A stretch of 64,000 nt of DNA from Sphingopyxis sp. (GTDB lineage: Bacteria; Pseudomonadota; Alphaproteobacteria; Sphingomonadales; Sphingomonadaceae): assembly GCF_016704835.1 (NCBI RefSeq), contig NZ_JADIZJ010000002.1:124001-188000 (forward strand). The letters run 5' to 3'. Positions 26,033 through 34,366 of the stretch are shown piece after piece (within the stretch, counting starts at the first letter, position 1; each line of letters opens with the position of its first letter). The notes under the pieces are model-generated. The model was not told where the DNA came from and did not search any database. It saw only the letters and a list, made by a program, of their open reading frames with translations. Made by a program: the position numbers and the translations under genes.

Positions 26033-28378
26033 TCAGCCGGCGAGCTCGGGCACCGAGGTGGAGAGACTCCGCGCGCCAACCTCGGGCATCGCTTCGCGCC
26101 AGAATTTCGCGGCCATCGTCTGCGAAGCGAGCTGATAAGCGAGGACCGATTCCGCGCCGCTGTTGCTGTTGACCCCGTGTGGAGTCAGGCCATCGACGCA
26201 GCGTCCGGAGTTGGGGTCTGCCAGAGCAATAGCGCGATCATTGCGGCCAAAAAACCAGGCATAGGCGGTCTCGGCATGGGCGCGCCATGCCTTGCTCCGC
26301 GTCGCATCGAATGCCGTTGCGCAGGCGTCGATCGTCGCCCAGGCTTCGAGCGGCTGCTGGTCGAACGGAAAGCTTTCCCCGGCCCGGTCGAAGCTGTCCG
26401 ACCCTACCGGACGAAAATGACCCTCGCGAGCGGTCTGGAAATCTGCGAGCCAGTCGAGCGCGGCGAGACCGGCTTCCTCGAGCGGGAGCGAGCGGAGCCG
26501 CTGCCCCGCGCGGATCAGCGCTTCTGCCAGGCGGGCATTATCGTAGGAAAGCCCGGCTTCGAACCAGTCCCAGCCCGGCCGGCGTGCAGCTTTCCACAAC
26601 GCGCACAAAAACGCGCCGCCGCGCTCGACGATCGCGTGCGCCCGGGCGTTGCCAGGTTCATGCGCGAGCCGCGCATCGGCGCCGAGGACCGCAAAGGCGA
26701 CCGCGCGCGGACTCTTGAACCGCTCGCCCATCGGTGCGGCGAGATCGAACAGGTCCGCGGCCCAGTCGCGCATCGCGGGCGAGGCGGCATGCGCTGCGGC
26801 ATGACCGAGCGCCCAGAGCGTGCGCCCGTTACTGTCCTCCGAGCCTTCATCCTCGAGCCAGCGGCGGTCGTAACCCATGAAATTGCGAAACACGCGGCGA
26901 TCGGGATTCCAGCCATGTTGGATAAAGCTGGCGAAGGAAAGCGCGCGCGATTGCGCCAGGACCTGCCCGCGCGCCGGCAAGCCGTGCACAAGCATCAACG
27001 CGCGGGCGTTGTCGTCGATGCAATAGCCGTGGCGGCGATCAGGAACGCGATGGATACTGTGCTGGAACATGCCGACATCGTCGCAAAGCGCCCAGGCGCC
27101 CTCGATCGCGGGCATGCGGCGCGTGCCCGCGGGGGGCTCGGGCAGGGCGACACCATCGACCAAGGTCGCGCAGGCGCGCGCGATCACGTTCCATGCGGTG
27201 CGGCGTCCCCGGGCATAGGCGCGCCGCTGCAATGTACGGCGTTCTTCGGGAACCGCGAGCAGCAGGAGCACGGCTTCGGCGATCGCATCGCTGTCGATTC
27301 CGGGGAGCAGGATGCCCACATCGTCGGCAAGCAGTTCGCGAGCGTGAACAAAGGGCGTCGAGACTACGGCGCGGCCGAGCGCCACCGCATAGGCGAGCGT
27401 GCCCGACGTGATCTGTTGCAGATTGGGATAGGGTGCGAGGTAGATGTCGCAAAGCTCGATCTGGTCGAGCAGTTCTTCGGTGTCGAGAAAGCGGTTCTCC
27501 CACGCGACATTGCCCGCGACGCCGAGGCTTTCCGCGAGCTGCTCCAGACTTTCGCGATAGGCCTCGCCTTCGGCTGCAACGAGATTGGGATGGGTCGCGC
27601 CCACGATCCGGTAGAGGACGTCGGGATATTGTGCGACGATCAAGGGCAGCGCCCGGATTGCGGCTTCGAGGCCTTTGCCGGGCCCGATCAGGCCGAACGT
27701 CGAGATCACGGGGCGATCGGCGATGCCGAGCGCCTCGCGGAGCGGCGCGATATCGACAAAAGGCCGGTCGGGCGTCCCATGCTCGATATGGACGATCTGA
27801 GCGGCGCTCGCGCCATAGACGTCGCGCAAGGTTTCTCGACCATAATCGCTCATGACGACAAGCTTGCTGGCGCGCGCAACGAGCCGGTCCATCACGCGGC
27901 GTTGATCCGCACTGGGAGCGGCGAGAACAGTATGCAGCGTTACGATCAACGGCGCAGCAACACGATCGACCAGTTCGAATATCATTTCGCCGGCGGCGCC
28001 GCCGTAAATGCCGAATTCGTGTTGAAGCCAGATGGCTTGTGCGCCGCTGGCGTTGATCGCCTCGGCTGCGGCCCGATAATCTGCCGGCGCCTGTTCGTTA
28101 ATCGCGAGCGAAACCTCGCTGCCCATATCCGGATCGGTGCGGCTGCGCATCGCATAGATGTCGATCGCCAGATCGCAGCGCGCAGCGCGAAGATGATCGT
28201 AAGTGTCGGCCGTGAAGGTCGCGATCCCGCATTGGCGCGGTCGAAAACAGCCGATGAGGGCGAGCCGGTGTGCCTGGCGGATCGGCGGTACCTTATCGGC
28301 AGGAAGGGAGACCGGAGAGGAAGAATGATGGTCGAGGGAAATATCGCGGAAAAACCGGTCATCGCTATCGTGCTTCAT
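26033..28378 (-). CDS. GT4 glycosyltransferase with C-terminal (alpha/alpha) domain
   Basis: A 781-residue two-domain protein. The N-terminal ~400 residues form a GT-B, family 4 glycosyltransferase: acceptor side LALIGCFRPRQCGIATFTADTYDHL...WLQHEFGIYGG, donor side VISTFGLIGPGKGLEAAIRALPLI and the ITSGTLAYAVALGRAVVSTPFVHARELL region equivalent to the EX7E motif. The remaining ~370 residues are helical with tryptophan-rich repeats (GYCIDDNARALMLV, WNPDRRVFRNFMGYDRRWLED, DWFEAGLSYDNARLAEALI) like (alpha/alpha) barrel domains. A start at 28378 has AGGA 5 nt upstream; ATG at 28390 is the alternative. Related two-domain proteins act on mannose-containing glycans, and the relic guanylyltransferase just downstream agrees. 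Its donor partner gene is now broken. Confidence 0.85.
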   Translation of the reverse strand: MKHDSDDRFFRDISLDHHSSSPVSLPADKVPPIRQAHRLALIGCFRPRQCGIATFTADTYDHLRAARCDLAIDIYAMRSRTDPDMGSEVSLAINEQAPADYRAAAEAINASGAQAIWLQHEFGIYGGAAGEMIFELVDRVAAPLIVTLHTVLAAPSADQRRVMDRLVARASKLVVMSDYGRETLRDVYGASAAQIVHIEHGTPDRPFVDIAPLREALGIADRPVISTFGLIGPGKGLEAAIRALPLIVAQYPDVLYRIVGATHPNLVAAEGEAYRESLEQLAESLGVAGNVAWENRFLDTEELLDQIELCDIYLAPYPNLQQITSGTLAYAVALGRAVVSTPFVHARELLADDVGILLPGIDSDAIAEAVLLLLAVPEERRTLQRRAYARGRRTAWNVIARACATLVDGVALPEPPAGTRRMPAIEGAWALCDDVGMFQHSIHRVPDRRHGYCIDDNARALMLVHGLPARGQVLAQSRALSFASFIQHGWNPDRRVFRNFMGYDRRWLEDEGSEDSNGRTLWALGHAAAHAASPAMRDWAADLFDLAAPMGERFKSPRAVAFAVLGADARLAHEPGNARAHAIVERGGAFLCALWKAARRPGWDWFEAGLSYDNARLAEALIRAGQRLRSLPLEEAGLAALDWLADFQTAREGHFRPVGSDSFDRAGESFPFDQQPLEAWATIDACATAFDATRSKAWRAHAETAYAWFFGRNDRAIALADPNSGRCVDGLTPHGVNSNSGAESVLAYQLASQTMAAKFWREAMPEVGARSLSTSVPELAG

Positions 28379-28804
28379 ATCCGTCCTCATCGTCAAATGC
28401 CACGTGCACGCTTTCGGCCGCGCGTGTGGGCACGCGGGTCTGAAACCGGGCGTTCGACCGGCCTAGCTGTCAGTTTGATCGTATGCCGGAGCAACGCGCC
28501 TCCCGGCTCCGGGTTGCAGTGCAACAAGCGAGAATGCGTTTCGATTAACACAGGTTATGCCGATTTTTAACGAAGCTGGAAAAATGCCGCAAAATCGGTC
28601 CCACTCGCGCGCGCCCCGTCCGCCGAAGGTGCCGATGGATGGCAACTGCCCGGCTTCCGCCGGAACTATTGGACCGCGCGTGCGTCCCTTTGCCATCGGC
28701 TGCGCAGCTGTACGAAAATCCTCAACCCCACTCGAGGTGCCGGCGTTCCCGGCGTCTCGTCGACAAATGCACGTTGGTCGATATCGGCGGGCAAGGAGAT
28801 GTCT
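28379..28804. other. Intergenic region between GT4 and SRPBCC genes
   Basis: About 425 bp without a convincing gene; short frames are arginine/proline-rich and not family-like. GGAAC-N16-CGTC at 28662-28686 resembles the alphaproteobacterial general stress (EcfG) promoter consensus with one mismatch and lies about 119 bp before the SRPBCC start. Confidence 0.4.
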
Positions 28805-29488
28805 ATGCGTATGTTCACCGACCGTTTTGCCGGCAGAGGCAAGCCTGATCCCTTCGCAATAGCCGTTGCCGGCGCGGGCTTGGCCTTTGCCGGAATGGGC
28901 TACGCGTTCTGGCGGCGTCGGCAAAAAAGAGGGGCCGAGCCCGAACGCATCGCCACTGACGCACCCCACTGGACGCTCGACAAGCGGTCGGCGCGTGCGC
29001 TCTTCGGCAAGTCGGTGCTGGTCAATCGGCCCCGCGAGGAAGTGTTCGCGGCGTGGAAGGTCGAACGCTTCCCCGAATTCATGGAAAATGTTGTCGCGGT
29101 CGAGCCGCTGGGCGGCGGGTCCGCGCGGTGGACCATTAAGGGCCCGGCGAGACGCGAGGTCCATCTGGTCAACAGTATCACCGAGAGCATCGAGAATGAG
29201 ACGATCAGTTGGCACAGCGACGCCGAAAGCGAGATCGCGAATAGCGGCGAGGTCCGCTTCGCCGATGCCCCCGCCGGGCGCGGCACCTATGTGACCCTGA
29301 TCCTCGCCTACGATCCCCCCGGGGGCAAGCTTGGCCGTCTCGGCGCAAAACTGCTCCAGCGCGAACCCGAGGTGCAGGCGCGCCGCGATCTTCACCGCTT
29401 CAAGCAGCTGATGGAGACCGGCGAGGTGACGAGCAATGCCTCGCCATCGGCGCGAAAGTCCGAATCCCCCGTTGAACCCCATATCTGA
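28805..29488 (+). CDS. SRPBCC-family protein with N-terminal membrane anchor
   Basis: A 227-residue protein with one transmembrane helix near residues 15-35 (DPFAIAVAGAGLAFAGMGYAFW). A START/polyketide-cyclase-like SRPBCC domain follows (FGKSVLVNRPREEVFAAWKVERFPEFMENVVAVEPLGGGSARWTIKGPA ... GRGTYVTLILAYDPPGG). Such domains bind hydrophobic ligands. The AAGGAG at 28792-28797 touches the first ATG (28799) but is well spaced for the second (28805), which I use. The next gene follows after 10 bp, so it heads an operon with a zinc alcohol dehydrogenase and an SDR. This combination often occurs in general stress loci of alphaproteobacteria (inference). Confidence 0.8.
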   Translation: MRMFTDRFAGRGKPDPFAIAVAGAGLAFAGMGYAFWRRRQKRGAEPERIATDAPHWTLDKRSARALFGKSVLVNRPREEVFAAWKVERFPEFMENVVAVEPLGGGSARWTIKGPARREVHLVNSITESIENETISWHSDAESEIANSGEVRFADAPAGRGTYVTLILAYDPPGGKLGRLGAKLLQREPEVQARRDLHRFKQLMETGEVTSNASPSARKSESPVEPHI

Positions 29489-29498
29489 GGACCAGTTC

Positions 29499-30722
29499 AT
29501 GCGAGCAGTCACCTGGCAAGGCCGCCACAAGATCAGCGTCGAGACGGTGCCCGATCCCGAGATCGTCAATCCGCGCGATGCGATTCTTCGTGTTACATCG
29601 ACCGCGATCTGCGGTTCGGACCTTCACCTTTATGATGGCTTTATTCCTGGCATGCGCGCCGGCGATATTGTCGGTCATGAGTTCATGGGCGAGGTCGTCG
29701 AGGTCGGTTCGGGATCGACCCTCAAGCAAGGGCAGCGCGTTGTCGTACCCTTCACGATCAGCTGCGGCTCCTGCTTCTTTTGCGAGAAGCAGCAATATAG
29801 CGCCTGCGACAACAGCAACCCGTCAGAGACGCGCGATGCGTCAGAGCTGTTGATGGGGCATGCAATGGGCGCGGCCTTCGGCTACGCGCATTTGACCGGC
29901 GGCTATGCCGGCGGACAGGCCGAATATGTGCGTGTGCCCTATTCGGACGTCGGCCCGGTCATCATCCCCGATGACCTTCCTGACGACGATGTCCTGTTCC
30001 TCTCGGACATTCTGCCGACCGGCTGGCATGCCGCGGTCAACGCCGATATCGAGCCCGGCGACACCGTCGCGGTGTGGGGCTGCGGACCGGTCGGACTGTT
30101 CACGATCCAGTCGGCCTTGTTGCTAGGCGCCGGACGCGTGATCGCGATCGATCATTTCCCCGCGCGCCTGCGGCTTGCAAAGCAGCTCGGCGCCGAGATC
30201 CTTGACTACACGCAGGTCGACGTTCGCGAGGCGCTTAATGAGATGACCGGAGGGATCGGGCCCGACGCGTGCATCGACTGCGTCGGCATGGAGAGCCACG
30301 GCTTCACCCCTGACAACATACTCGATCAGGTCAAAGTCCAGATTTATTCGGTTACCGAGCGACCGCATGCGCTGCGGCAGGCTATCCTTGCGTGCCGCAA
30401 GGGCGGACGTGTTTCGATCCCCGGTGTCTATGGGGGCTTCGCTGACAAATTCCCGTTGGGACAGCTGATGGAGAAGGGGCTCACCGTTAAGAGCGGCCAG
30501 ACGCCGGTCCAGAAATATAGCGGGGAGCTGCTGAAGATGATCCAGGACGGCAAGTTCGATACGACCTCGCTCGTCTCGCATCACGCCGCGCTCGAGGATG
30601 CCGCCGAGATGTACCGCCACTGGCACGGCGAGCAGAACGACTACACCAAGATCATTTTGAAGCCCGGGCTCGAGAAAGGCGCGGTGCAGGCCCGGAAGGA
30701 GAGCGAACATGCCGATGCGTAA
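29499..30722 (+). CDS. Zinc-dependent alcohol dehydrogenase
   Basis: A 407-residue medium-chain dehydrogenase/reductase using NAD(P). Catalytic zinc ligands lie in AICGSDLH and VGHEFMGEV. The structural zinc lobe has four cysteines in SCGSCFFCEKQQYSAC. The Rossmann loop is VAVWGCGPVGLFTIQSALLLGAG. Its length and the long insertion resemble glutathione-independent formaldehyde dehydrogenase-like enzymes, but the substrate is not fixed by sequence. I placed the start at MRAVTWQG with TGAGGA 7 nt upstream. It is second in the operon and overlaps the SDR gene by 14 bp. Confidence 0.9.
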   Translation: MRAVTWQGRHKISVETVPDPEIVNPRDAILRVTSTAICGSDLHLYDGFIPGMRAGDIVGHEFMGEVVEVGSGSTLKQGQRVVVPFTISCGSCFFCEKQQYSACDNSNPSETRDASELLMGHAMGAAFGYAHLTGGYAGGQAEYVRVPYSDVGPVIIPDDLPDDDVLFLSDILPTGWHAAVNADIEPGDTVAVWGCGPVGLFTIQSALLLGAGRVIAIDHFPARLRLAKQLGAEILDYTQVDVREALNEMTGGIGPDACIDCVGMESHGFTPDNILDQVKVQIYSVTERPHALRQAILACRKGGRVSIPGVYGGFADKFPLGQLMEKGLTVKSGQTPVQKYSGELLKMIQDGKFDTTSLVSHHAALEDAAEMYRHWHGEQNDYTKIILKPGLEKGAVQARKESEHADA

Positions 30723-31491
30723 ACTCGCCCTCATCACCGGCGCCTCGAGCGGTATCGGCCGCGAAATCGCCAGGCTCGCCGCCGCCGATGGCTATGACCT
30801 TGTCGTCGCGGCCGACGAGCCCATCGTCGACGCCGCGGCGGGACTTTGCGGCCAGGGCATCGAGGTCCAGACGGTCGAGGCCGACCTCGCCACGCCCGCC
30901 GGCGTCGAGAAACTGCTCGCCGCCGCGTCGGGACGCCAGATTGATGTGCTTGTCGCCAACGCGGGCCATGGTCTCGGCCGCGGCTTTCTCAACCAGGATG
31001 TTGCCGAGTGGCGCCACGTCATCGACACCAATATCACAGGCACCCTGCTACTGCTTCAGCCGGTGCTCAAGCAGATGGTTACGCGCGGCGAGGGCAAAGT
31101 GCTGATTACCGGCTCAATCGCGGGCCATCTCGCAGGCTCGTTCCAGGCGGTCTACAATGGCACAAAGGCGTTCGTCGACAGCTTCGCCGCGGCGATCGGG
31201 AATGAGCTGAAGGATAGCGGCGTGACCATCACGTGCCTCAAGCCCGGCGCCACGGAAACGAATTTTTTCGCGCGCGCGGGTATGCTCGATACCAAGGTGG
31301 GACAGGCGAAGAAGGACGATGCTGCCGATGTTGCGGTTACCGGTTGGGTGGCAATGAAGAACGGCGAGCACTCGGTCGTCCACGGCCTCAAGAACAAGGC
31401 GCAGGTGCTGGCTTCGGGCGTCCTCAGCGAAGCGGCGACCGCCGAGATGCACCGCAAGCAAGCCGAACCCGGCTCGGCCGGTAAGCACTGA
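30709..31491 (+). CDS. Short-chain dehydrogenase/reductase
   Basis: A 260-residue classical SDR. Motifs: cofactor loop TGASSGIG near residue 10, NAGHG near 90, catalytic serine in ITGSIAGH and YNGTK (YxxxK) near residue 150, and KPGATET after it. It starts inside the end of the alcohol dehydrogenase gene with AAGGAG 8 nt upstream, so it is probably co-translated. Oxidation and reduction partners for small carbonyls would fit the operon, but the substrate is unknown. Confidence 0.9.
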   Translation: MPMRKLALITGASSGIGREIARLAAADGYDLVVAADEPIVDAAAGLCGQGIEVQTVEADLATPAGVEKLLAAASGRQIDVLVANAGHGLGRGFLNQDVAEWRHVIDTNITGTLLLLQPVLKQMVTRGEGKVLITGSIAGHLAGSFQAVYNGTKAFVDSFAAAIGNELKDSGVTITCLKPGATETNFFARAGMLDTKVGQAKKDDAADVAVTGWVAMKNGEHSVVHGLKNKAQVLASGVLSEAATAEMHRKQAEPGSAGKH

Positions 31492-31657
31492 CGGGAAGGT
31501 TTTCGTCGTAAACATTGCCAAGCTGCCTACGATCGCCGTCGAGAAGCCGTGGGGCGTCGAGGGTCTGCCTGAACCTTTTGTGTCTGCAATGGCTGCCCGA
31601 GAGCAGCCTCGACGTGACCCAGGTTTATGGCAAACCACCGGCCAGGGCGCTTGCGCT

Positions 31658-32077
31658 ATGAGCGAAAACGAAGGCCTGGAGCGATTCGTTGCCGCGCAGG
31701 AAGAAACCTATCCTCGCGCGCTCACCGAGATCAAACGCGGCGCCAAGCGCTCGCACTGGATGTGGTTCATTTTCCCTCAGCTCGCCGGTCTTGGTCGAAG
31801 CGCTGCTGCGCAGCGTTTCGCAATCCATTCGGCGGACGAGGCGCGAGCCTATCTGGCTCATCCGTTGCTCGGCGCGCGCTACCGCGAATGCGTCGCGGCG
31901 CTCCAGAAACTGGACGCGAGCGACCCGGATGCGGTGTTTGGCAAAATCGATGCCGTGAAACTGGGCTCATCGCTGACATTGTTCGAGGCGGTCGATGGCC
32001 ATCCCCTGTTCGCTGCCGCGCTCGATCGCTGGTTCGGGGGCGAACGCGACGCGCGAACGCTGGACTTGCTCGGTTAA
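31658..32077 (+). CDS. DUF1810-family protein
   Basis: A 139-residue cytoplasmic protein. The family pattern is clear: LERFVAAQEETYPRALTEIKRGAKRSHWMWFIFPQLAGLGRS near the N terminus, then FAIHSADEARAYLAHPLLGARYRE and DAVKLGSSLTLFE. The biochemical role of DUF1810 proteins is not established. I used the ATG at 31658 (MSENEG), where the family begins; the longer frame upstream is unlike the family. The 3' end overlaps the YCII gene on the other strand by 4 bp. Confidence 0.85.
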   Translation: MSENEGLERFVAAQEETYPRALTEIKRGAKRSHWMWFIFPQLAGLGRSAAAQRFAIHSADEARAYLAHPLLGARYRECVAALQKLDASDPDAVFGKIDAVKLGSSLTLFEAVDGHPLFAAALDRWFGGERDARTLDLLG

Positions 32078-32424
32078 CGACCGCTTTGATGTCCGCTGTT
32101 TTCGACAAGCGGCCAGACCTCGATCACGCCATGCGCCACCGCGCAGGGCGAATGCTGCGCCAGCTGAATAGCTTCGCCAAGATTGGCGGCTTCGATGAGC
32201 GCGAAGCCAGCGACCGGGAGCGAGGACGACAGATAGGGACCAGTCGTGGTCTGCACGCTATCGCCTTCGGGATTGCGGACCTGGATCGGCAGGCCAGCGA
32301 TGCCCATGACCGCACCGCTTTCCTTCAGTCGATCGTCATGGGCGTGGGCCGCGTCGCGAATGTCTTGCGGGGTCCGCTGATAGCCCGCTTCGTCGCCATA
32401 ACCGATCGTCACGAATTTGGGCAT
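32074..32424 (-). CDS. YCII-domain protein
   Basis: A 116-residue protein of the YCII (dimeric alpha-beta barrel) type: MPKFVTIGYGDEAGYQRT, then DDRLKESGAVMGIAGLPIQVRNP, ATTGPYLSSSLPVAGFALIEAANLGEAIQLAQHSP and a GVIEVWPL end. Sigma-factor-associated members of this family are common, and some bind small aromatic molecules. No sigma factor is next to it here. Strong AAGGAGAAGGAG precedes the ATG at 32424. It converges with DUF1810. Confidence 0.85.
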   Translation of the reverse strand: MPKFVTIGYGDEAGYQRTPQDIRDAAHAHDDRLKESGAVMGIAGLPIQVRNPEGDSVQTTTGPYLSSSLPVAGFALIEAANLGEAIQLAQHSPCAVAHGVIEVWPLVENSGHQSGR

Positions 32425-33022
32425 GTCGCACTCCTTCTCCTTCCACAACCGGGGACGCGCCTTGTCGTTCCATGACGCAGGCGCGGGATCGTTTATTGTT
32501 CCGCGGGAGCGAACCGCAGCGGAGCGTCGCGAGTGCGACGCTTTCGCGCCTATTTCAGAATGTCTCATGGAGGTCCGGCGTCTGTGTTTATCCAGCTGCG
32601 GCCAGTCCTATTGCCTCCGGGTTTATCGGCTTTGTCGGCTTGGCGCGTGCTTTGGCAGGTTTCGAGCGCGCGGTGTGCCCGCAAAATCGGGCGGGGCGCC
32701 TTTGAGGACACGGCGTGCGGACGCTGCCGGGGTGATCGGCGCAAGCCCAATAGATCCGGATGTGCGTGAAATGGCCTTTCCTACAATATTTCGCTGTGCC
32801 ATTCCTGCTGCATGGATAGCGAACCGAACTGGAAAACCCGCGCAATTGCGGGCGAATATTGGCTCGCGGCTCTATTGGTCGCGGGATCCTTCCCTGCCGG
32901 ACTGATCGGCGCCATCCGCTCTATGCTCGGCTGAAAAACGGATTTGATTTGCCGCATTCGCTGCGACGTCGGCGGCTCGAGGGGCATGAACGGATGGCCA
33001 CGCGGCAAGAAGGAGGGGTTTG
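32425..33022. other. About 600 bp with no firm gene
   Basis: I see no recognisable domain in any frame. A 40-residue hydrophobic frame at 32812-32934 (+), MDSEPNWKTRAIAGEYWLAA then LLVAGSFPAGLIGAIRSMLG, could be a small membrane protein, but it lacks a ribosome site. Another stretch around 32600-32690 (ASGFIGFVGLARALAGF) is hydrophobic and broken by stops, so decayed membrane-protein sequence is possible. Confidence 0.35.
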
Positions 33023-34330
33023 ATGACGCTTCGAAACTGGTCTGCCGCGCTGCTGCTCGGCACCGCCGCGCTGGCTGCCACTCCGGCGATGGCGGATGAC
33101 GTCGCTCCCAGCGCGCGTGTATCAAGCGCCGTTCTGGTGCGCGAAGGCCCGTCGACCAACACCGCCATTCTTGCGCGCTTGCGCCCCGGCGACAGCGCTA
33201 CACTCGTCGGCGAAGTCAGCGGCTGGTACATCGTTGAACTTCCGGGCGGTACGCGAGGCTATGTGAGCAAGGCGTGGACGATTGTGCGCGCCGCCGACGG
33301 CGATGCGGCGAGCGCGGCAGGGCGTCACACGATCCATGTCATCGATGTCGGCACCGGGCTTGCGGTGTTCGTCGAGGGACCAGGCTTCGCGCTGCTGTAT
33401 GACGCCGGCAGCCAGGACGACCTGCACGGCGGTGAAGAGAACCGGGTGGTCGCCTATATCCGCGCGGCGCGCCCCGACCTCACCCGCCTCGACCACCTCA
33501 TCCTCAGCCATCCGCACAAGGACCATCTCCAACTGATGCCCGCGGTTTTCGAGACGTTTCAGATCGCCCACGTCTGGGAATCGGGCCGCGTCAACAAGAC
33601 CGACGGCTATTGTCATTTCTTGAAAGCGGCCATGGCGGAGCCCGGCGCGCGCTATCACGACGCGATCGCCGCGAATACCACGCGCAGCGTGACCTTCACC
33701 GGCAGCGGCTGCAACGGAACCGTGACCGTGAATCAGGCCGACATGATGACCGAAGCGCCGGTAGCGCTCGGATCCGGTGCATCGATGCACTTTCTTTACC
33801 GCGACGCGCATCCCTATTCCGATCCCAATGAGAACAGCGTCGTCGTGCGGCTCGATCTCGGCGGCAAACGCGTCCTGCTGACCGGCGATGCCGAAGGCGG
33901 CGGGCGCGAGCTTCCGGCAATGCCGCCCAGCCCGCGCAGCATTGAAGGACAATTGATCGCCTGCTGCGCTGCCGAGCTGAAGGCTGATGTGCTGGTGGTC
34001 GGCCATCATGGCAGCCTGACCTCGTCGCGTGCGGCTTTCCTCGATGCGGTGGGCGCGTCGATTTACGCGATATCCTCGGGACCCTATCCCTATCATCGCG
34101 TCCGACTGCCCGACGCCGAGGTGGTCGCCGAACTTGCTACGCGTGGCCAGCTGCTGCGCACCGACCGCGAGGATGGCTTTCGCCTCGACGACGATGCGCG
34201 CTCCTGCGAAATGCGTCAGCGCAAGGTCGGGCCGGATGCCGACGAGACACCGGGTGGGTGCGACAATATCCTGATCGTGATCGAGCGCAATCAGCCGATC
34301 GACGCAGCTTATTCCGCTCTGGTCGATTGA
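33023..34330 (+). CDS. Exported SH3-like / metallo-beta-lactamase-fold hydrolase
   Basis: A 435-residue protein with a signal peptide (cleavage near TPAMADD, residue ~25). A bacterial SH3-like domain covers ~33-88 (VLVREGPSTNTAILARLRPGDSATLVGEVSGWYIVELPGGTRGYVSKAW). A ComEC/Rec2-type metallo-beta-lactamase domain follows: zinc motif LILSHPHKDHLQLMPAV (HxHxDH), then SVVVRLDLGGKRVLLTGDAEGG and VLVVGHHGSLTSS. Four or more cysteines suggest disulfides. SH3 plus hydrolase implies that it binds the cell wall or another surface and cuts a phosphodiester or similar bond outside the cytoplasm; the substrate is not known. ATG at 33023 follows AGGAGGGG closely. Confidence 0.85.
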   Translation: MTLRNWSAALLLGTAALAATPAMADDVAPSARVSSAVLVREGPSTNTAILARLRPGDSATLVGEVSGWYIVELPGGTRGYVSKAWTIVRAADGDAASAAGRHTIHVIDVGTGLAVFVEGPGFALLYDAGSQDDLHGGEENRVVAYIRAARPDLTRLDHLILSHPHKDHLQLMPAVFETFQIAHVWESGRVNKTDGYCHFLKAAMAEPGARYHDAIAANTTRSVTFTGSGCNGTVTVNQADMMTEAPVALGSGASMHFLYRDAHPYSDPNENSVVVRLDLGGKRVLLTGDAEGGGRELPAMPPSPRSIEGQLIACCAAELKADVLVVGHHGSLTSSRAAFLDAVGASIYAISSGPYPYHRVRLPDAEVVAELATRGQLLRTDREDGFRLDDDARSCEMRQRKVGPDADETPGGCDNILIVIERNQPIDAAYSALVD

Positions 34331-34366
34331 CGCGGCCGGCGCTTGGAGGGCGCAATCCTCGCCTCG

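Noticed and set aside
26177..28570. 797-residue plus-strand frame opposite the glycosyltransferase
   Set aside because: Mirror frame of a clear GT4 enzyme; no recognisable motif.
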